Below, piece after piece: positions 16,872 through 25,363 of a DNA stretch of 64,000 nt. The stretch covers positions 7,170,001 through 7,234,000 of the forward strand of contig NZ_CP127385.1 of NCBI RefSeq assembly GCF_030378205.1. The letters are read 5' to 3'. This DNA is from Bradyrhizobium sp. NP1 (GTDB taxonomy: Bacteria > Pseudomonadota > Alphaproteobacteria > Rhizobiales > Xanthobacteraceae). Every line of letters begins with the position of its first letter. The stretch's first letter is position 1. A model generated the notes under the pieces. The model was not told the DNA's origin, searched no databases, and saw nothing but the letters and a program-made list of their open reading frames with translations. A program made the position numbers and the translations under genes.

Positions 16872-17285
16872 CTACAACTCCACCACCACGTAGTCGCTTT
16901 CGACCGCGACCTTGATGGTCTCCGCGACATACGGCCCCTTCACCACGGTTGCGCCCGGCTCGACATGCGCGGGATAGGCCTTGGCGCGGAAGCGGCGCGG
17001 GTCGCAATAGGACTGCCCGGTGCGGATGTCGAACTCCCAGCCGTGCCATGGGCAGCGGATGATCTCGCCCAGCCTGGTGTATTCGACCTCGCCGGGAGTT
17101 CTGGATTGCGCCAGCCCGATCAGCGGGCCTTCGCACAGCGCCGCACCCTGGTGCGGACACCGGTTGAGCAAGCCGAAGAACTCGCCCTTGATATTGAAGA
17201 CCGCGATCGGACGGCCGTCGATCTCGAGGAATTTTCGGGTGCCCGGCGGCAGCTCGTCGACTGTCGCCACGACGTGACGCGCCAT
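16872..17285 (-). CDS. Rieske [2Fe-2S] ferredoxin-like protein
   Basis: This 137-residue soluble protein is a single Rieske domain with CPHQGAALC (C43, H45) and CPWHGWEFD (C78, H81) binding a [2Fe-2S] cluster. It is longer than simple Rieske ferredoxins because of an insert between the two ligand loops (GLAQSRTPGEVEYTRLGE). It would pass electrons to an oxygenase, but no oxygenase subunit is in the window. Its ATG overlaps the stop of the amidohydrolase gene upstream (TGATG at 17283-17287), so it is translationally coupled to a metal-dependent hydrolase, which suggests one pathway. Confidence 0.9.
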   Translation of the reverse strand: MARHVVATVDELPPGTRKFLEIDGRPIAVFNIKGEFFGLLNRCPHQGAALCEGPLIGLAQSRTPGEVEYTRLGEIIRCPWHGWEFDIRTGQSYCDPRRFRAKAYPAHVEPGATVVKGPYVAETIKVAVESDYVVVEL

Positions 17286-18394
17286 CAGGGGATTCCGTAA
17301 ACCTTGCGCGCGTTGCCGAGATAGAACGCGGCGCGGTTCTCCTCGCTGACGCCGGGAGGCAGCACGCGCGAAGGCTCGTCATAATCCCAGTGAGGGTAGT
17401 CGGTCGCGAACAGAAGCTTGTCCCATCCGATCCAGTCGATCATGTCAAACAGGTGATCGCGCCGCTCCGGATCCTCCATCGGCTGCGTGGTCCAGAAGAT
17501 GTGGTCGCGGATGTATTCGGACGGCCTGCGCTTCAGATGCGGCACCTCGCTGTGCAGCCGCTCGAAAGTCTTGTCGAGGCGCCAGGCGAGCGAGGGCGCC
17601 CAGCCGAAGCCGGCCTCGATCATGATCATCTTGAGCGTCGGATGGCGCTCGAACACGCCTTCCAGCACCAGGCTCGCCAGCGCGGTCTGCTGGCACTGCG
17701 AGTGGCCGACCATCTCCTCGATGTAGAAGCTCGGCCAGCCCGACGCCGTGATCGGGTTGCCGCCGAACCCGAAGGCGTGGACGCCAACGGGAAGGCCCGC
17801 TTCCTCTGCTGCTTCGTAGATCGGCCAGTAGCGGCGCTGGCCGAGCGGCTCGACGTTGCGGCTGAGCAGCAGCACCTGGACGAAATTCGGATCGCCCGCA
17901 CGCCTCCTGATCTCGGCGGCCGCCGCCGGCCCGTCCTCATTGGCGACGACTACAGAGGCCTTCAGGCGGGAATCCTTGGACGTCCATTTCTCGATCTGCC
18001 AGTCGTTGACCGCCGAGCAGATCGCCGCCGCCAGATCCTGGTTGCGGATGCCCTGCCCGGTCGCCAGCGGATTGAGCACGCCCAGCACGACGTTATTCGG
18101 ATCGAGATGCTGCTTCTGCATGAAGGAGAGCGAGGAGCCCTGCGGGCCGCCTTCCGGCGGATAGGCGTCGCGGCGCGAGGCGTTGGGCTGCGCCTTTGGA
18201 AATGGCGGGCCTTCCATCATGCCCTGATAGGGATGCTTGTCGTAGGTTTCGAGATGCGCGTGCCAGCGCCTGGCCATGAACGGATAGAGCTCGTCCCTGG
18301 TGGCGCGCGCCGGATGGATGTCGCAATCGGCGATCGCGGTCCTGGCCTGAACGACGGCGCTCTGCTCGGGACGTTCGCGGAACTGCACGTTCAT
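17285..18394 (-). CDS. Amidohydrolase family 2 (ACMSD-like) protein A
   Basis: This 369-residue TIM-barrel metal-dependent hydrolase or decarboxylase has a strong ribosome site (GAGGAGGTT). Probable metal ligands are in DCDIHPA (near residue 24), PVGVHAFGFGG (H about 212) and FATDYPHWD (D near 333). The first strand has DxH rather than HxH, as in several members acting on aromatic acids. It is a paralogue of the protein at 18479-19552; they share SxxYPHW, GVHA and the 'EGVFxRHPxLKM' block. It overlaps the Rieske gene. Decarboxylation or ring-product hydrolysis of an aromatic compound is plausible but unproven. Confidence 0.88.
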   Translation of the reverse strand: MNVQFRERPEQSAVVQARTAIADCDIHPARATRDELYPFMARRWHAHLETYDKHPYQGMMEGPPFPKAQPNASRRDAYPPEGGPQGSSLSFMQKQHLDPNNVVLGVLNPLATGQGIRNQDLAAAICSAVNDWQIEKWTSKDSRLKASVVVANEDGPAAAAEIRRRAGDPNFVQVLLLSRNVEPLGQRRYWPIYEAAEEAGLPVGVHAFGFGGNPITASGWPSFYIEEMVGHSQCQQTALASLVLEGVFERHPTLKMIMIEAGFGWAPSLAWRLDKTFERLHSEVPHLKRRPSEYIRDHIFWTTQPMEDPERRDHLFDMIDWIGWDKLLFATDYPHWDYDEPSRVLPPGVSEENRAAFYLGNARKVYGIP

Positions 18395-18417
18395 GGCGCA
18401 ACCTCCTCAATCTTTCA

Positions 18418-18484
18418 GCATGATCTTTTTCCGAAAACCGGTTCCCGCTTTGCGCCAACGCGGCCCTTCGCGTCGGGATCATGC
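18418..18484. repeat. Rhizobial GCATGATC...GATCATGC repeat
   Basis: The ends are GCATGATC and GATCATGC, with the internal CCGAAAACCGGTT palindrome. This is a well-known intergenic element in Bradyrhizobium and other rhizobia. It lies between the two amidohydrolase genes, and its right end provides the stop codon (18479-18481) of the upstream gene. A degenerate relative (CGAAACGGTT, AAACCGT) may lie at about 53351-53395. Confidence 0.8.
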
Positions 18485-19552
18485 CGCGGCTGCTTGCGTC
18501 AGCCGACCGTAGGTCGCAAGCGGATTGTCGATCATGATCTTGCGCACGAGATCACCCGACAAGCCTTCCGGCAGCACGCGGTTCCCCTCGAACTGCCAGT
18601 GCGGATAGTCGGTCGAGAATAGGAGCAATTCATCGGACTGCATATGGTCGAACAGGCGATTTAGCACCGCTGGATCATCGGGAGCGTCGACCGGTTGCAG
18701 CGAGAAACGGATATTGCTGCGCACAATCTCGAGCGGCGCGCGGTCGACCCAAGGCGTCTCCATGCGGATGCCGCGCCAGAACTTGTGCAGCCGCCACAGA
18801 AACGGTGGCAACCAGGTGAAGCCGCTCTCCAGCATGACCATTTTCAGCTTCGGGTGGCGGGCGAACACGCCCTCGACAATCAGGCTGGTGAGCTGGGTCT
18901 GGAACGCGGCGGCGTGCGCCACGTAATCCTCGATGTGATAGGAGCCCCAGCCGACCGAGGTCGGCGGGTTGTGATAGGCGGAGCCCGCATGGACGCCTAT
19001 GGCCAAGCCATGGCGTTCGGCCGCGGCATAGATCGGCCACAGCGCGCGCTTTCCGAGCGGCATGTCGCCCATCACGAGCATCAGCACCTGGACGAAGCGC
19101 GGATCGGCGGCGCAGCGTTCGATCTCGGCGACCGATTTCTCCACGCTCTGCACGGGGATCACGATCGAGCCGCGCAGGCGGGCGTCCCGGTCGAGCCACT
19201 CCTTGGCCAGCCAGTCATTGAGCGCACGGCAGAACGCGTCCGCCATATCCTCGGAAAACACCATCTGCACGCCGTAGAGCGGGTTGCAGATCGCGTGGCG
19301 AAGCTGAAAGGCATCGAGCGCCTGGCGCTGCACGTCGGCAAGGCTCGTGCCCGGCTTGCCCTGGCTCGGCCACCAATCCGGTCGTGCCGAGATCGGCGAG
19401 TTCGGCGGATAGGACTGCGAGACCAGATCGGTCATGCCGCGGGTCGTCACCTGGTCGCGCCAGTAATCGTTCAGATAAGGCAGCAGGCTCGTCAGATGCG
19501 GAACGGCCGGATGCAGGTCGCAATCCACGCCGCCCGGGACCGGTGACGTCAT
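18479..19552 (-). CDS. Amidohydrolase family 2 (ACMSD-like) protein B
   Basis: From the ATG at 19552 (ribosome site GGGAGG; an upstream start would add 22 unlikely residues) this is a 357-residue homologue of the next gene's product. The metal-site candidates are VDCDLHPAV near residue 13, IGVHAGSAYH in the middle and FSTDYPHW near residue 320. SVGWGSYHIEDYVAHAA parallels the SGWPSFYIEEMVGHSQ block of protein A. The last residues (AAAA then stop) come from the overlapping intergenic repeat. Two unequal paralogues side by side may form a heteromer or act on successive substrates. Confidence 0.87.
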   Translation of the reverse strand: MTSPVPGGVDCDLHPAVPHLTSLLPYLNDYWRDQVTTRGMTDLVSQSYPPNSPISARPDWWPSQGKPGTSLADVQRQALDAFQLRHAICNPLYGVQMVFSEDMADAFCRALNDWLAKEWLDRDARLRGSIVIPVQSVEKSVAEIERCAADPRFVQVLMLVMGDMPLGKRALWPIYAAAERHGLAIGVHAGSAYHNPPTSVGWGSYHIEDYVAHAAAFQTQLTSLIVEGVFARHPKLKMVMLESGFTWLPPFLWRLHKFWRGIRMETPWVDRAPLEIVRSNIRFSLQPVDAPDDPAVLNRLFDHMQSDELLLFSTDYPHWQFEGNRVLPEGLSGDLVRKIMIDNPLATYGRLTQAAAA

Positions 19553-19671
19553 GACATGGCCTCCCGGCGTCTCCTCTCCCCATTGAAGCAGGCGCATCGG
19601 TCGGCCGCAACTCGGCAAACCCGATGCCGCTATGCTAGGAATCGGGGAAAGACCGGGCTGGGGAGGTATTG

Positions 19672-20643
19672 ATGATCCGTATTGCCATCGCCGCGACGAC
19701 GACCGCGCTGTTCCTCACCGCAAGCGCCCTCGCCCAGCAGCCGCAGCAACAGCCCGCACCGCCGCCGGTCGATTTCTCCAAGGTCGAGATCAAGACCACC
19801 GACCTCGGCGACCACGTCTACATGCTGGAGGGCCAGGGCGGCAACATCACGGCCGCGGTCGCCAGGGACGGCATCATCATGGTCGACAGCGAGTTCGCGC
19901 CGCTGCACGACAAGATCAAGGCCGCAATCGCCAACATTTCCAGCCTGCCGATCAAGTACCTCGTCAACACCCACTTCCATGGCGACCATACCGGCGGCAA
20001 CGAGCCGTTCGCCAGGGACGGCGCCACCGTCATCGCCGAGGCCAATGTGAAGAAGCGGCTTGCCGCCGGGACGACGAACGGTCTGACGGGGGTCAAGACG
20101 CCGCCGGCGCCGGAAGCCGCGCTGCCGGCGAAAACCTATACCGGCGCGTTCAAGCTGCGGCTGAACGGCCGCGTCGCCGACCTCAAGCACATCCCCAGCG
20201 CCCACACCGACGGCGACACCTATGTGTGGTTCAAGACCGCGAACGTGCTTTCGACCGGCGACACCTTCACCAACGGCCGCTATCCGAATATCGACTTCGC
20301 CAATGGCGGCAACATCAAGGGCATGATCGCGGCGGCGGACGTCTATCTCAAGCTCGTCAATGACAGGAGCCGGATCGTGCCGGGCCACGGCCCCGTCGCT
20401 GACAAGGCCGCGCTGCAAGCGTACCGGGCCATGCTGGTCACAGCGCGCGACCGCATGGAAAAGCTGGTAAAGGAGGGAAAAAGCGAGGCCGACGTGCTCG
20501 CAGCAAAGCCGTTTGCCGATCTCGACGCCAAATGGGCGCCAAGCGAGCTTGCGAGCACAAACTTCATCCGCGTCGTCTATCACTCGCTGGCCGACAAGAC
20601 CGAGAAGAAGCCGCTGCTGAAGCGGATCCTGCGCCGGAGCTGA
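19672..20643 (+). CDS. Exported metallo-beta-lactamase-fold hydrolase
   Basis: This 323-residue protein starts at the ATG at 19672 after GGGAGG and has a signal peptide ending near SALA-QQ (residue 21). The metal motif HFHGDHTGG gives H101, H103, D105 and H106; further candidate ligands are H in PSAHTDGDT, D in STGDTF and H in VPGHGPV. The fold is that of the lactamase superfamily, but the proline/glutamine-rich start and overall sequence are those of environmental periplasmic hydrolases rather than known antibiotic-resistance enzymes. The substrate is unknown. A CinA-type gene starts 4 bp after it, suggesting an operon. Confidence 0.9.
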   Translation: MIRIAIAATTTALFLTASALAQQPQQQPAPPPVDFSKVEIKTTDLGDHVYMLEGQGGNITAAVARDGIIMVDSEFAPLHDKIKAAIANISSLPIKYLVNTHFHGDHTGGNEPFARDGATVIAEANVKKRLAAGTTNGLTGVKTPPAPEAALPAKTYTGAFKLRLNGRVADLKHIPSAHTDGDTYVWFKTANVLSTGDTFTNGRYPNIDFANGGNIKGMIAAADVYLKLVNDRSRIVPGHGPVADKAALQAYRAMLVTARDRMEKLVKEGKSEADVLAAKPFADLDAKWAPSELASTNFIRVVYHSLADKTEKKPLLKRILRRS

Positions 20644-20647
20644 AACC

Positions 20648-21130
20648 ATGAAAGAGCTTGTCGCCATAGCCGAGCAGGTCGCCGCGCGGCTGATCGAACG
20701 CAAGCAGACCATTGCGGTCGCGGAATCCTCGACCGGCGGCCTGATCTCCGCCGCGCTGCTCGCGGTGCCCGGCGCCTCCGCCTATTTCCTGGGCTCAGCC
20801 GTCGTCTATACGCGCGATGCGCGGCGCATCCTGATGGACATCCCCGATGATGCGATGAAGGGCATCCGCTCGGCCTCGGAGCCCTATGCAAAACTGCTTG
20901 CCAACCAGATCCGCACGCGCTTTGCGAGCGACTGGGGATTGTCCGAGACCGGAGCTGCGGGGCCAACCGGCAACCGCTACGGCGATGCCGCCGGCCACAG
21001 CTGCATGGCGGTCGCAGGGTCAGCTACGGCCGTGATCACGCTGGAGACCGCCAGGAATGACCGGCAGGCCAACATGCATGCGTTTGCAGCGGCGGCATTG
21101 AGTCTGCTGCTGAAGGAATTGGGGCGGTAG
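20648..21130 (+). CDS. CinA-like nicotinamide-nucleotide amidase domain protein
   Basis: This 160-residue protein consists only of the CinA C-terminal domain, as in PncC. Recognisable parts are VAESSTGGLISAALLAVPGAS (24-44), the strand FLGSAVVYT, and SETGAAGPTGNRYGDAAGH (near 98-116). PncC hydrolyses NMN to nicotinate mononucleotide in the pyridine-nucleotide salvage cycle. Family placement is firm. The enzyme activity is likely, though the link to the exported hydrolase next to it is unclear. Confidence 0.88.
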   Translation: MKELVAIAEQVAARLIERKQTIAVAESSTGGLISAALLAVPGASAYFLGSAVVYTRDARRILMDIPDDAMKGIRSASEPYAKLLANQIRTRFASDWGLSETGAAGPTGNRYGDAAGHSCMAVAGSATAVITLETARNDRQANMHAFAAAALSLLLKELGR

Positions 21131-21150
21131 CGGCCAACCACACAACCGGT

Positions 21151-21274
21151 GTCATTCCGGCAAGCGAGCGCCTTGCGCCGCAGCGCCGTCAAGCAGCGAG
21201 CGCAAGCCATGACGACAGCCGCGTTTTGCTGCGCAAGATTCCGGGTTCGATGCTCTGCATCGCCCCGGAATGAC
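21151..21274. repeat. Bradyrhizobium-type GTCATTCCGG...CCGGAATGAC repeat
   Basis: The ends are GTCATTCCGG and CCGGAATGAC in inverted orientation. The right half (TTCGATGCTCTGCATCGCCCC) matches that of the repeat at 57065-57146. It lies between convergent genes and fills most of the gap. Confidence 0.8.
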
Positions 21275-21285
21275 GGCTAACGCCG

Positions 21286-22602
21286 TCACTTCTCCCTGAA
21301 CGCGCGCATCAGCTGATCGCTGAGCGGCTTCATCAAATAGGAGACCAGCGTGCGTTCACCGGTCTGCACGAAAGCCTCCACCGGCATGCCTGGGATCAGC
21401 CTGACGTCACCGAGGCGGGCGATCTCCTGCGACGGCATCGAGACGCGGATCGTGTAGTAGCTCTGGCCGGTGCGCTGGTCGGTGGTGACGTCGGGCGAGA
21501 CGCGGCTGACGACGCCGTTCAATTCCGGCGTGGTGCGCTGGTTGAAGGCCGACAGCCGCAGCAGCGTCTTCTGGCCGATCTGCAGCTTGTCGATATCGGC
21601 CGGGTTGACCTTGGCCTCGACCTGCAAATCGTCGGATTGCGGCACGATGGTCATGATGGCATCGCCCGCGGTGATTACCCCGCCCACGGTGTGGACGGTC
21701 GACTGCAGCACCATGCCATCCTGCGGCGAACGGATGTCGATGCGCCGCAACTGGTCCTCGGCGGTGACCTTGCGCTCCACCAATTCGCCGATCTTGTCGT
21801 TGGTCTCGCGCAGGTCCTTGGAGACTTCGCTGACCATATCCTTGTCGACCTGGATGATCTGCAGCTCGGTCTCGGTCACCTTGCCCTTGGCCTGGGCGCG
21901 CGCGGCGATGTATTGCGCTCGCTCGCCGTTGAGCCGCGCGGCGTCGCGCTCCAGCGTGGTGAGGCGCGAGAGCTGGACCAGATGCTTGTCGTAGAGGTCG
22001 CGGACGCCGGTGAGCTCCTTCTCGACCAGCACGATCTCCTGGTCCTTGGCCTTCTCCTGCGCGACGAGGCCTGAAATCTCCTCGCCGAGCTGGGCGATGC
22101 GCTCGCGAAGCTGAGCCTTCTGGCCGGCGCGGCCGTTGACGCGGACATCGAACAGCTTGCTCTCGCTCGCCATCAACCCCTTGACGTCAGGGTCTTCGGC
22201 GCGGCTCACAAGCTGCGGCGGAAAGGTGATGCGGTCGAGCCCGCGCTGCTCGGCCACGAGCCGTGCGGCGCGCGCCCATTGCGCGTCGAGATTCTTGGTG
22301 ACGATGGCGAGGCTCGCCTTGGTGACGGTGTCGTCGAGCCGCACCAGGACGTCACCGGCCTTGACCACGTCGCCGTCGCGCGCGAGCACCTCGCCGACCA
22401 CGCCGCCGGTCGGATGCTGCACCTTCTTGATGTTGGATTCGACCACGATCTGTCCCGGCGCGATCAGCGCGCCGGAAATCTGCTGGGTCGCGGCCCAGCC
22501 GCCGAGGCCGGCGGCCAGCACGAAGACCACCGCGAGCCCCGCGATCAGATGCAGCCGGATCGACCGGCGCGCGCCCTTTTCGCCTCCGCCAAGATCGATC
22601 AT
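21286..22602 (-). CDS. Type I secretion membrane fusion protein (HlyD/PrsE family)
   Basis: This 438-residue protein has one N-terminal membrane helix (residues 19-38, IAGLAVVFVLAAGLGGWAAT). A split lipoyl domain follows (IVVESNIKKVQHPTGGVVGEVLARDGDVVKAGDVL), then a long coiled-coil stretch (about 105-290) and a C-terminal beta-barrel ending with GMPVEAFVQTGERTLVSYLMKPLSDQ, the usual PrtE/PrsE ending. It bridges the inner-membrane ABC exporter to an outer-membrane TolC-like channel, not found in this window. It overlaps the ABC gene by 4 bp (ATGA). The natural cargo candidate is the giant RTX-bearing protein 13 kb away. Confidence 0.93.
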   Translation of the reverse strand: MIDLGGGEKGARRSIRLHLIAGLAVVFVLAAGLGGWAATQQISGALIAPGQIVVESNIKKVQHPTGGVVGEVLARDGDVVKAGDVLVRLDDTVTKASLAIVTKNLDAQWARAARLVAEQRGLDRITFPPQLVSRAEDPDVKGLMASESKLFDVRVNGRAGQKAQLRERIAQLGEEISGLVAQEKAKDQEIVLVEKELTGVRDLYDKHLVQLSRLTTLERDAARLNGERAQYIAARAQAKGKVTETELQIIQVDKDMVSEVSKDLRETNDKIGELVERKVTAEDQLRRIDIRSPQDGMVLQSTVHTVGGVITAGDAIMTIVPQSDDLQVEAKVNPADIDKLQIGQKTLLRLSAFNQRTTPELNGVVSRVSPDVTTDQRTGQSYYTIRVSMPSQEIARLGDVRLIPGMPVEAFVQTGERTLVSYLMKPLSDQLMRAFREK

Positions 22603-24347
22603 GGCTTCTTGACCCCGCCTTCGGACACGATCTTGATCGGCGGCGGCGGCGCGACGCGCGGCGCCAGCACCTGGGCCAGCACCTGCTCCTTCGGCCCGAA
22701 CGCCTGCATGCGGCCATCGCGCAATACCAGGATATTGTCGACGCCTTCGATCGCGATCGGCCGGTGCGCGACCACGACCACGATGGCGCCGCGCTCTCGC
22801 GCGCCGCGCACCGCGCGAGTCAGGGCCTCGTCGCCCTCGGTATCGAGGTTGGAATTCGGCTCGTCGAGCACGATCAGGAACGGATCGCCATAGAGCGCGC
22901 GCGCCAGCGCGATGCGCTGCGCCTGCCCGGCCGACAGCGCAGCGCCATTCTCGCCGATCTCGGTGTTGTAGCCGTCGCGCATCTTGATGATCATCTCATG
23001 CACGCCGGCCTCCTTGGCGGCGGCGATGATGCCGTCCGAGGTGGCCTCGCCATCGAAGCGGCAGATGTTCTGCGCCACGGTGCCGGCGAACAGCTCGACG
23101 TCCTGCGGCAGATAGCCGATGTGGCGACCGAGCACGTCCGACGACCACTGGTCGAGCGCGGCGCCGTCGAGCCGCACCTTGCCGCGCACCGGCTGCCAGA
23201 CGCCGACCAGCGCACGCACCAGCGACGACTTGCCCGAGCCGCTCGGCCCGATCACGCCAAGGCCGTTGCCGGCGGCAAGCTGGAAATTGACGTCGGTCAC
23301 GATCACCCGCTGGTCGCCCGGCGCCGCGATGGTGACGCCCTCGACCGACACCTGGCTCGACGGATCCTGCAGCAGGGTCGGCGCGGCGACCGGCGGCATC
23401 TTGTCGAGCAGGCGGCTCAGCCGGTGCCAGCTCTGCCGCGCGGCGACAAAGCCCTTCCAGTGCGCGATCGCGAGATCGACCGGCGCCAGCGCCCGCGCGC
23501 TCAGGATCGAGCCCGCGATGATGATGCCGGCAGTCGCTTCCTGGTGGATCACGAGATAGGCGCCGACCGCGAGCACCGCCGATTGCAGGATCATGCGCAT
23601 GACCTTCGCGGCGGCGCCAAGCCCGCCCACCACGTCGCTGGCGCGCTGGTTGCCGGAAAGATATTTCTCGTTTGTCTCGCTCCAGCGCCGGGCCAGCCGG
23701 GAGGCCATCCCCATCGCCACCAGCACCTCGGCATTGCGCCGGCTCGCCGCGGCGAGGTCGTTGCGGCGTGCCGCAAGGCCCATCGCCTCGCGCGCCGGCT
23801 GGCGCGACATGAATTCGGTGACGAGCGTCAGCGCCACCAGGATGATGGCGCCGGCGAGCGCCGTGACACCGATCAGCCAATGGAAGGCGAAGCAGATCGC
23901 GAGATAGAACGGCAGCCATGGCAGGTCGAAGAACGCGCTCGGACCCAAGCCCCCGAGGAAGGAGCGGACATTGTCGAGATCGCGCAGCGGCTGCAGGCCT
24001 TCGTTGCGGCCGCCCACCAGCAGCGGCAGCCGCACGATGGTCTCGAACACGCGCGCATTGAGGGCCTCGTCGAGCGAGGTGCCGATGCGCCCGAGGATGC
24101 GTCCGCGGATCAGGTCGAGCACGCCCTGGGCGGCATAAAGGCCGACCGCCAGGATGATCAGCCCGACCAGCGTGGGCACGCTGCGGCTCGGCAGCACCCG
24201 ATCATACACCTCCAGCATGAAGATCGAGCCGGTGAGATAGAGCAGGTTGATCATGCTGCTTATGATGCCGACGCCGATGAACGCGGTGCGACATGCGCGC
24301 AGCGCTTCGCCGAGTTCGGAACGCCGGACGCCGGGAATGGCTGCCAT
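22599..24347 (-). CDS. Type I secretion ABC exporter (PrtD/PrsD family)
   Basis: This 582-residue half-transporter begins directly with the membrane domain (about 20-320), with no C39 peptidase or C39-like domain. The ATPase domain follows with Walker A GPSGSGKSS, Q loop YLPQDVELF, a slightly unusual signature LSAGQAQR, Walker B FLIVLDEPNSNLD and the H loop VVVVAHRP. Members export RTX proteins with uncleaved C-terminal signals. Absence of a C39-like domain fits PrtD/PrsD rather than the LapB type. The proline-rich C-terminus (APPPPIKIV) ends in the overlap with the fusion-protein start. Confidence 0.93.
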   Translation of the reverse strand: MAAIPGVRRSELGEALRACRTAFIGVGIISSMINLLYLTGSIFMLEVYDRVLPSRSVPTLVGLIILAVGLYAAQGVLDLIRGRILGRIGTSLDEALNARVFETIVRLPLLVGGRNEGLQPLRDLDNVRSFLGGLGPSAFFDLPWLPFYLAICFAFHWLIGVTALAGAIILVALTLVTEFMSRQPAREAMGLAARRNDLAAASRRNAEVLVAMGMASRLARRWSETNEKYLSGNQRASDVVGGLGAAAKVMRMILQSAVLAVGAYLVIHQEATAGIIIAGSILSARALAPVDLAIAHWKGFVAARQSWHRLSRLLDKMPPVAAPTLLQDPSSQVSVEGVTIAAPGDQRVIVTDVNFQLAAGNGLGVIGPSGSGKSSLVRALVGVWQPVRGKVRLDGAALDQWSSDVLGRHIGYLPQDVELFAGTVAQNICRFDGEATSDGIIAAAKEAGVHEMIIKMRDGYNTEIGENGAALSAGQAQRIALARALYGDPFLIVLDEPNSNLDTEGDEALTRAVRGARERGAIVVVVAHRPIAIEGVDNILVLRDGRMQAFGPKEQVLAQVLAPRVAPPPPIKIVSEGGVKKP

Positions 24348-24504
24348 CAGTATGAATCTCTTCCAATCAGCTGACGCACGGCCGCCCGCTCGCGCCGTGG
24401 TGCTAAAGGTCTCGTTTTACCGATTTTTCCGGGGCGGGTCTATTTTATGTCCCGTTAACCCAAACGGCCGTGGCGATCGCCGCCGATTGCCCCAAAGCGA
24501 GGCT

Positions 24505-25278
24505 TCAGGAGCCGGCCGGCGCCGGTTTCGGGAACGGAACCAGCACGACAGACATCGAAACGCGGCCGATCTCGCCTTCCGTGTCCAGGAGCGTGCCGCT
24601 GCCGATCCCGAGCCCCGTACCGGGCAGCCAGCGGGTCTGCGGACGCACGCCGATCCAGGCGCCGACCGGGGGCCGGAGCAACTGGACCGTCACGTTCGGA
24701 TTGGGGTCGGCCACCACATTTTCCAGCGGCCGCGCGATGCCATGCGTCCAGTCGGCCGGACCGAGCACGCGCGACAGCGGCCCGGCGCCCTCGATGACCG
24801 GGTGATTGAGATGAAACCAGGCGGCGTCCTCGCCCTGCCGGGCCTCCATGGCATCCATGAACCACGGCTTGCCATGGGCGGCCTTCCGCGTCCGCACCGA
24901 AAAACGCGCGGGATCGTGGGTCTCGCTTCCCCGATCGGGCAACTCCGGGAGTTCGACCGCGCGCTGTCGCGACAGCGTGACCCGGACGGTGGCGCAGGGC
25001 TTGTCGTCACCATCCACGTAGAGCGTGTTGTCGACCACGCTGACCCGGCCGCCCTCGACCATGACGGAGAGCTCTGTGCGCAAGTCGCCCATCGGGGTCG
25101 GCCGCAGAAACCAGGCCGAGGCTGCGACCGCGGCGCCCCAGTTGCGCGACCCGGCCTGCGCTTCGACCTCGGCCGTCAACAGGCCCGCGACCGCCCCGCC
25201 CTGCAGGCCTGCGAACGGCCCGGCGGCAAGCGCGGTCGGTCTCCAATGCTGGTTGCCAAGCGGCTCGAAGATGGGCAC
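24505..25278 (-). CDS. Thioesterase-like (TesB/4HBT_3-type) protein
   Basis: This 257-residue protein looks like a double-hotdog acyl-CoA thioesterase: AAGPFAGLQGGAVAGLLTAEVEA forms the first long helix, and VSASAWFLRPTPMG-like and VTVQLLRPPVGAWIGVRPQTRWLPGTGLGIGSGTLLDTEGEIGRVSMS the hotdog strands. Hydrolysis of an acyl-CoA is likely. The start shown is a GTG; the frame stays open to 25329 without an ATG, so the true N-terminus is uncertain. It is divergent from a LysR gene with an 85-bp gap, which probably regulates it. Confidence 0.75.
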   Translation of the reverse strand: MPIFEPLGNQHWRPTALAAGPFAGLQGGAVAGLLTAEVEAQAGSRNWGAAVAASAWFLRPTPMGDLRTELSVMVEGGRVSVVDNTLYVDGDDKPCATVRVTLSRQRAVELPELPDRGSETHDPARFSVRTRKAAHGKPWFMDAMEARQGEDAAWFHLNHPVIEGAGPLSRVLGPADWTHGIARPLENVVADPNPNVTVQLLRPPVGAWIGVRPQTRWLPGTGLGIGSGTLLDTEGEIGRVSMSVVLVPFPKPAPAGS

Positions 25279-25363
25279 GAGGTCTTGATGGTGAGAGAAC
25301 TTGAACGCTGGGCCAGTCTGCTCAACAATTCACCCTTCGACAAAAGGGAAATCGTCACCACAG

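Noticed and set aside
19672..20643. Exported lactamase-fold protein as an antibiotic-resistance enzyme
   Set aside because: It has the general metal motif but not the sequence features of a known carbapenemase class; its neighbour is a CinA-type gene. Called only as a fold-family hydrolase.
22764..24374. A 536-codon plus-strand frame opposite the ABC exporter
   Set aside because: Antisense shadow of a gene with intact Walker motifs; the translation is a mix of Arg, His and Asp without structure.
24348..24504. Gap between the ABC exporter and thioesterase genes examined for an RNA or operator
   Set aside because: Only a T-rich stretch and a weak dyad were seen; nothing strong enough to call.
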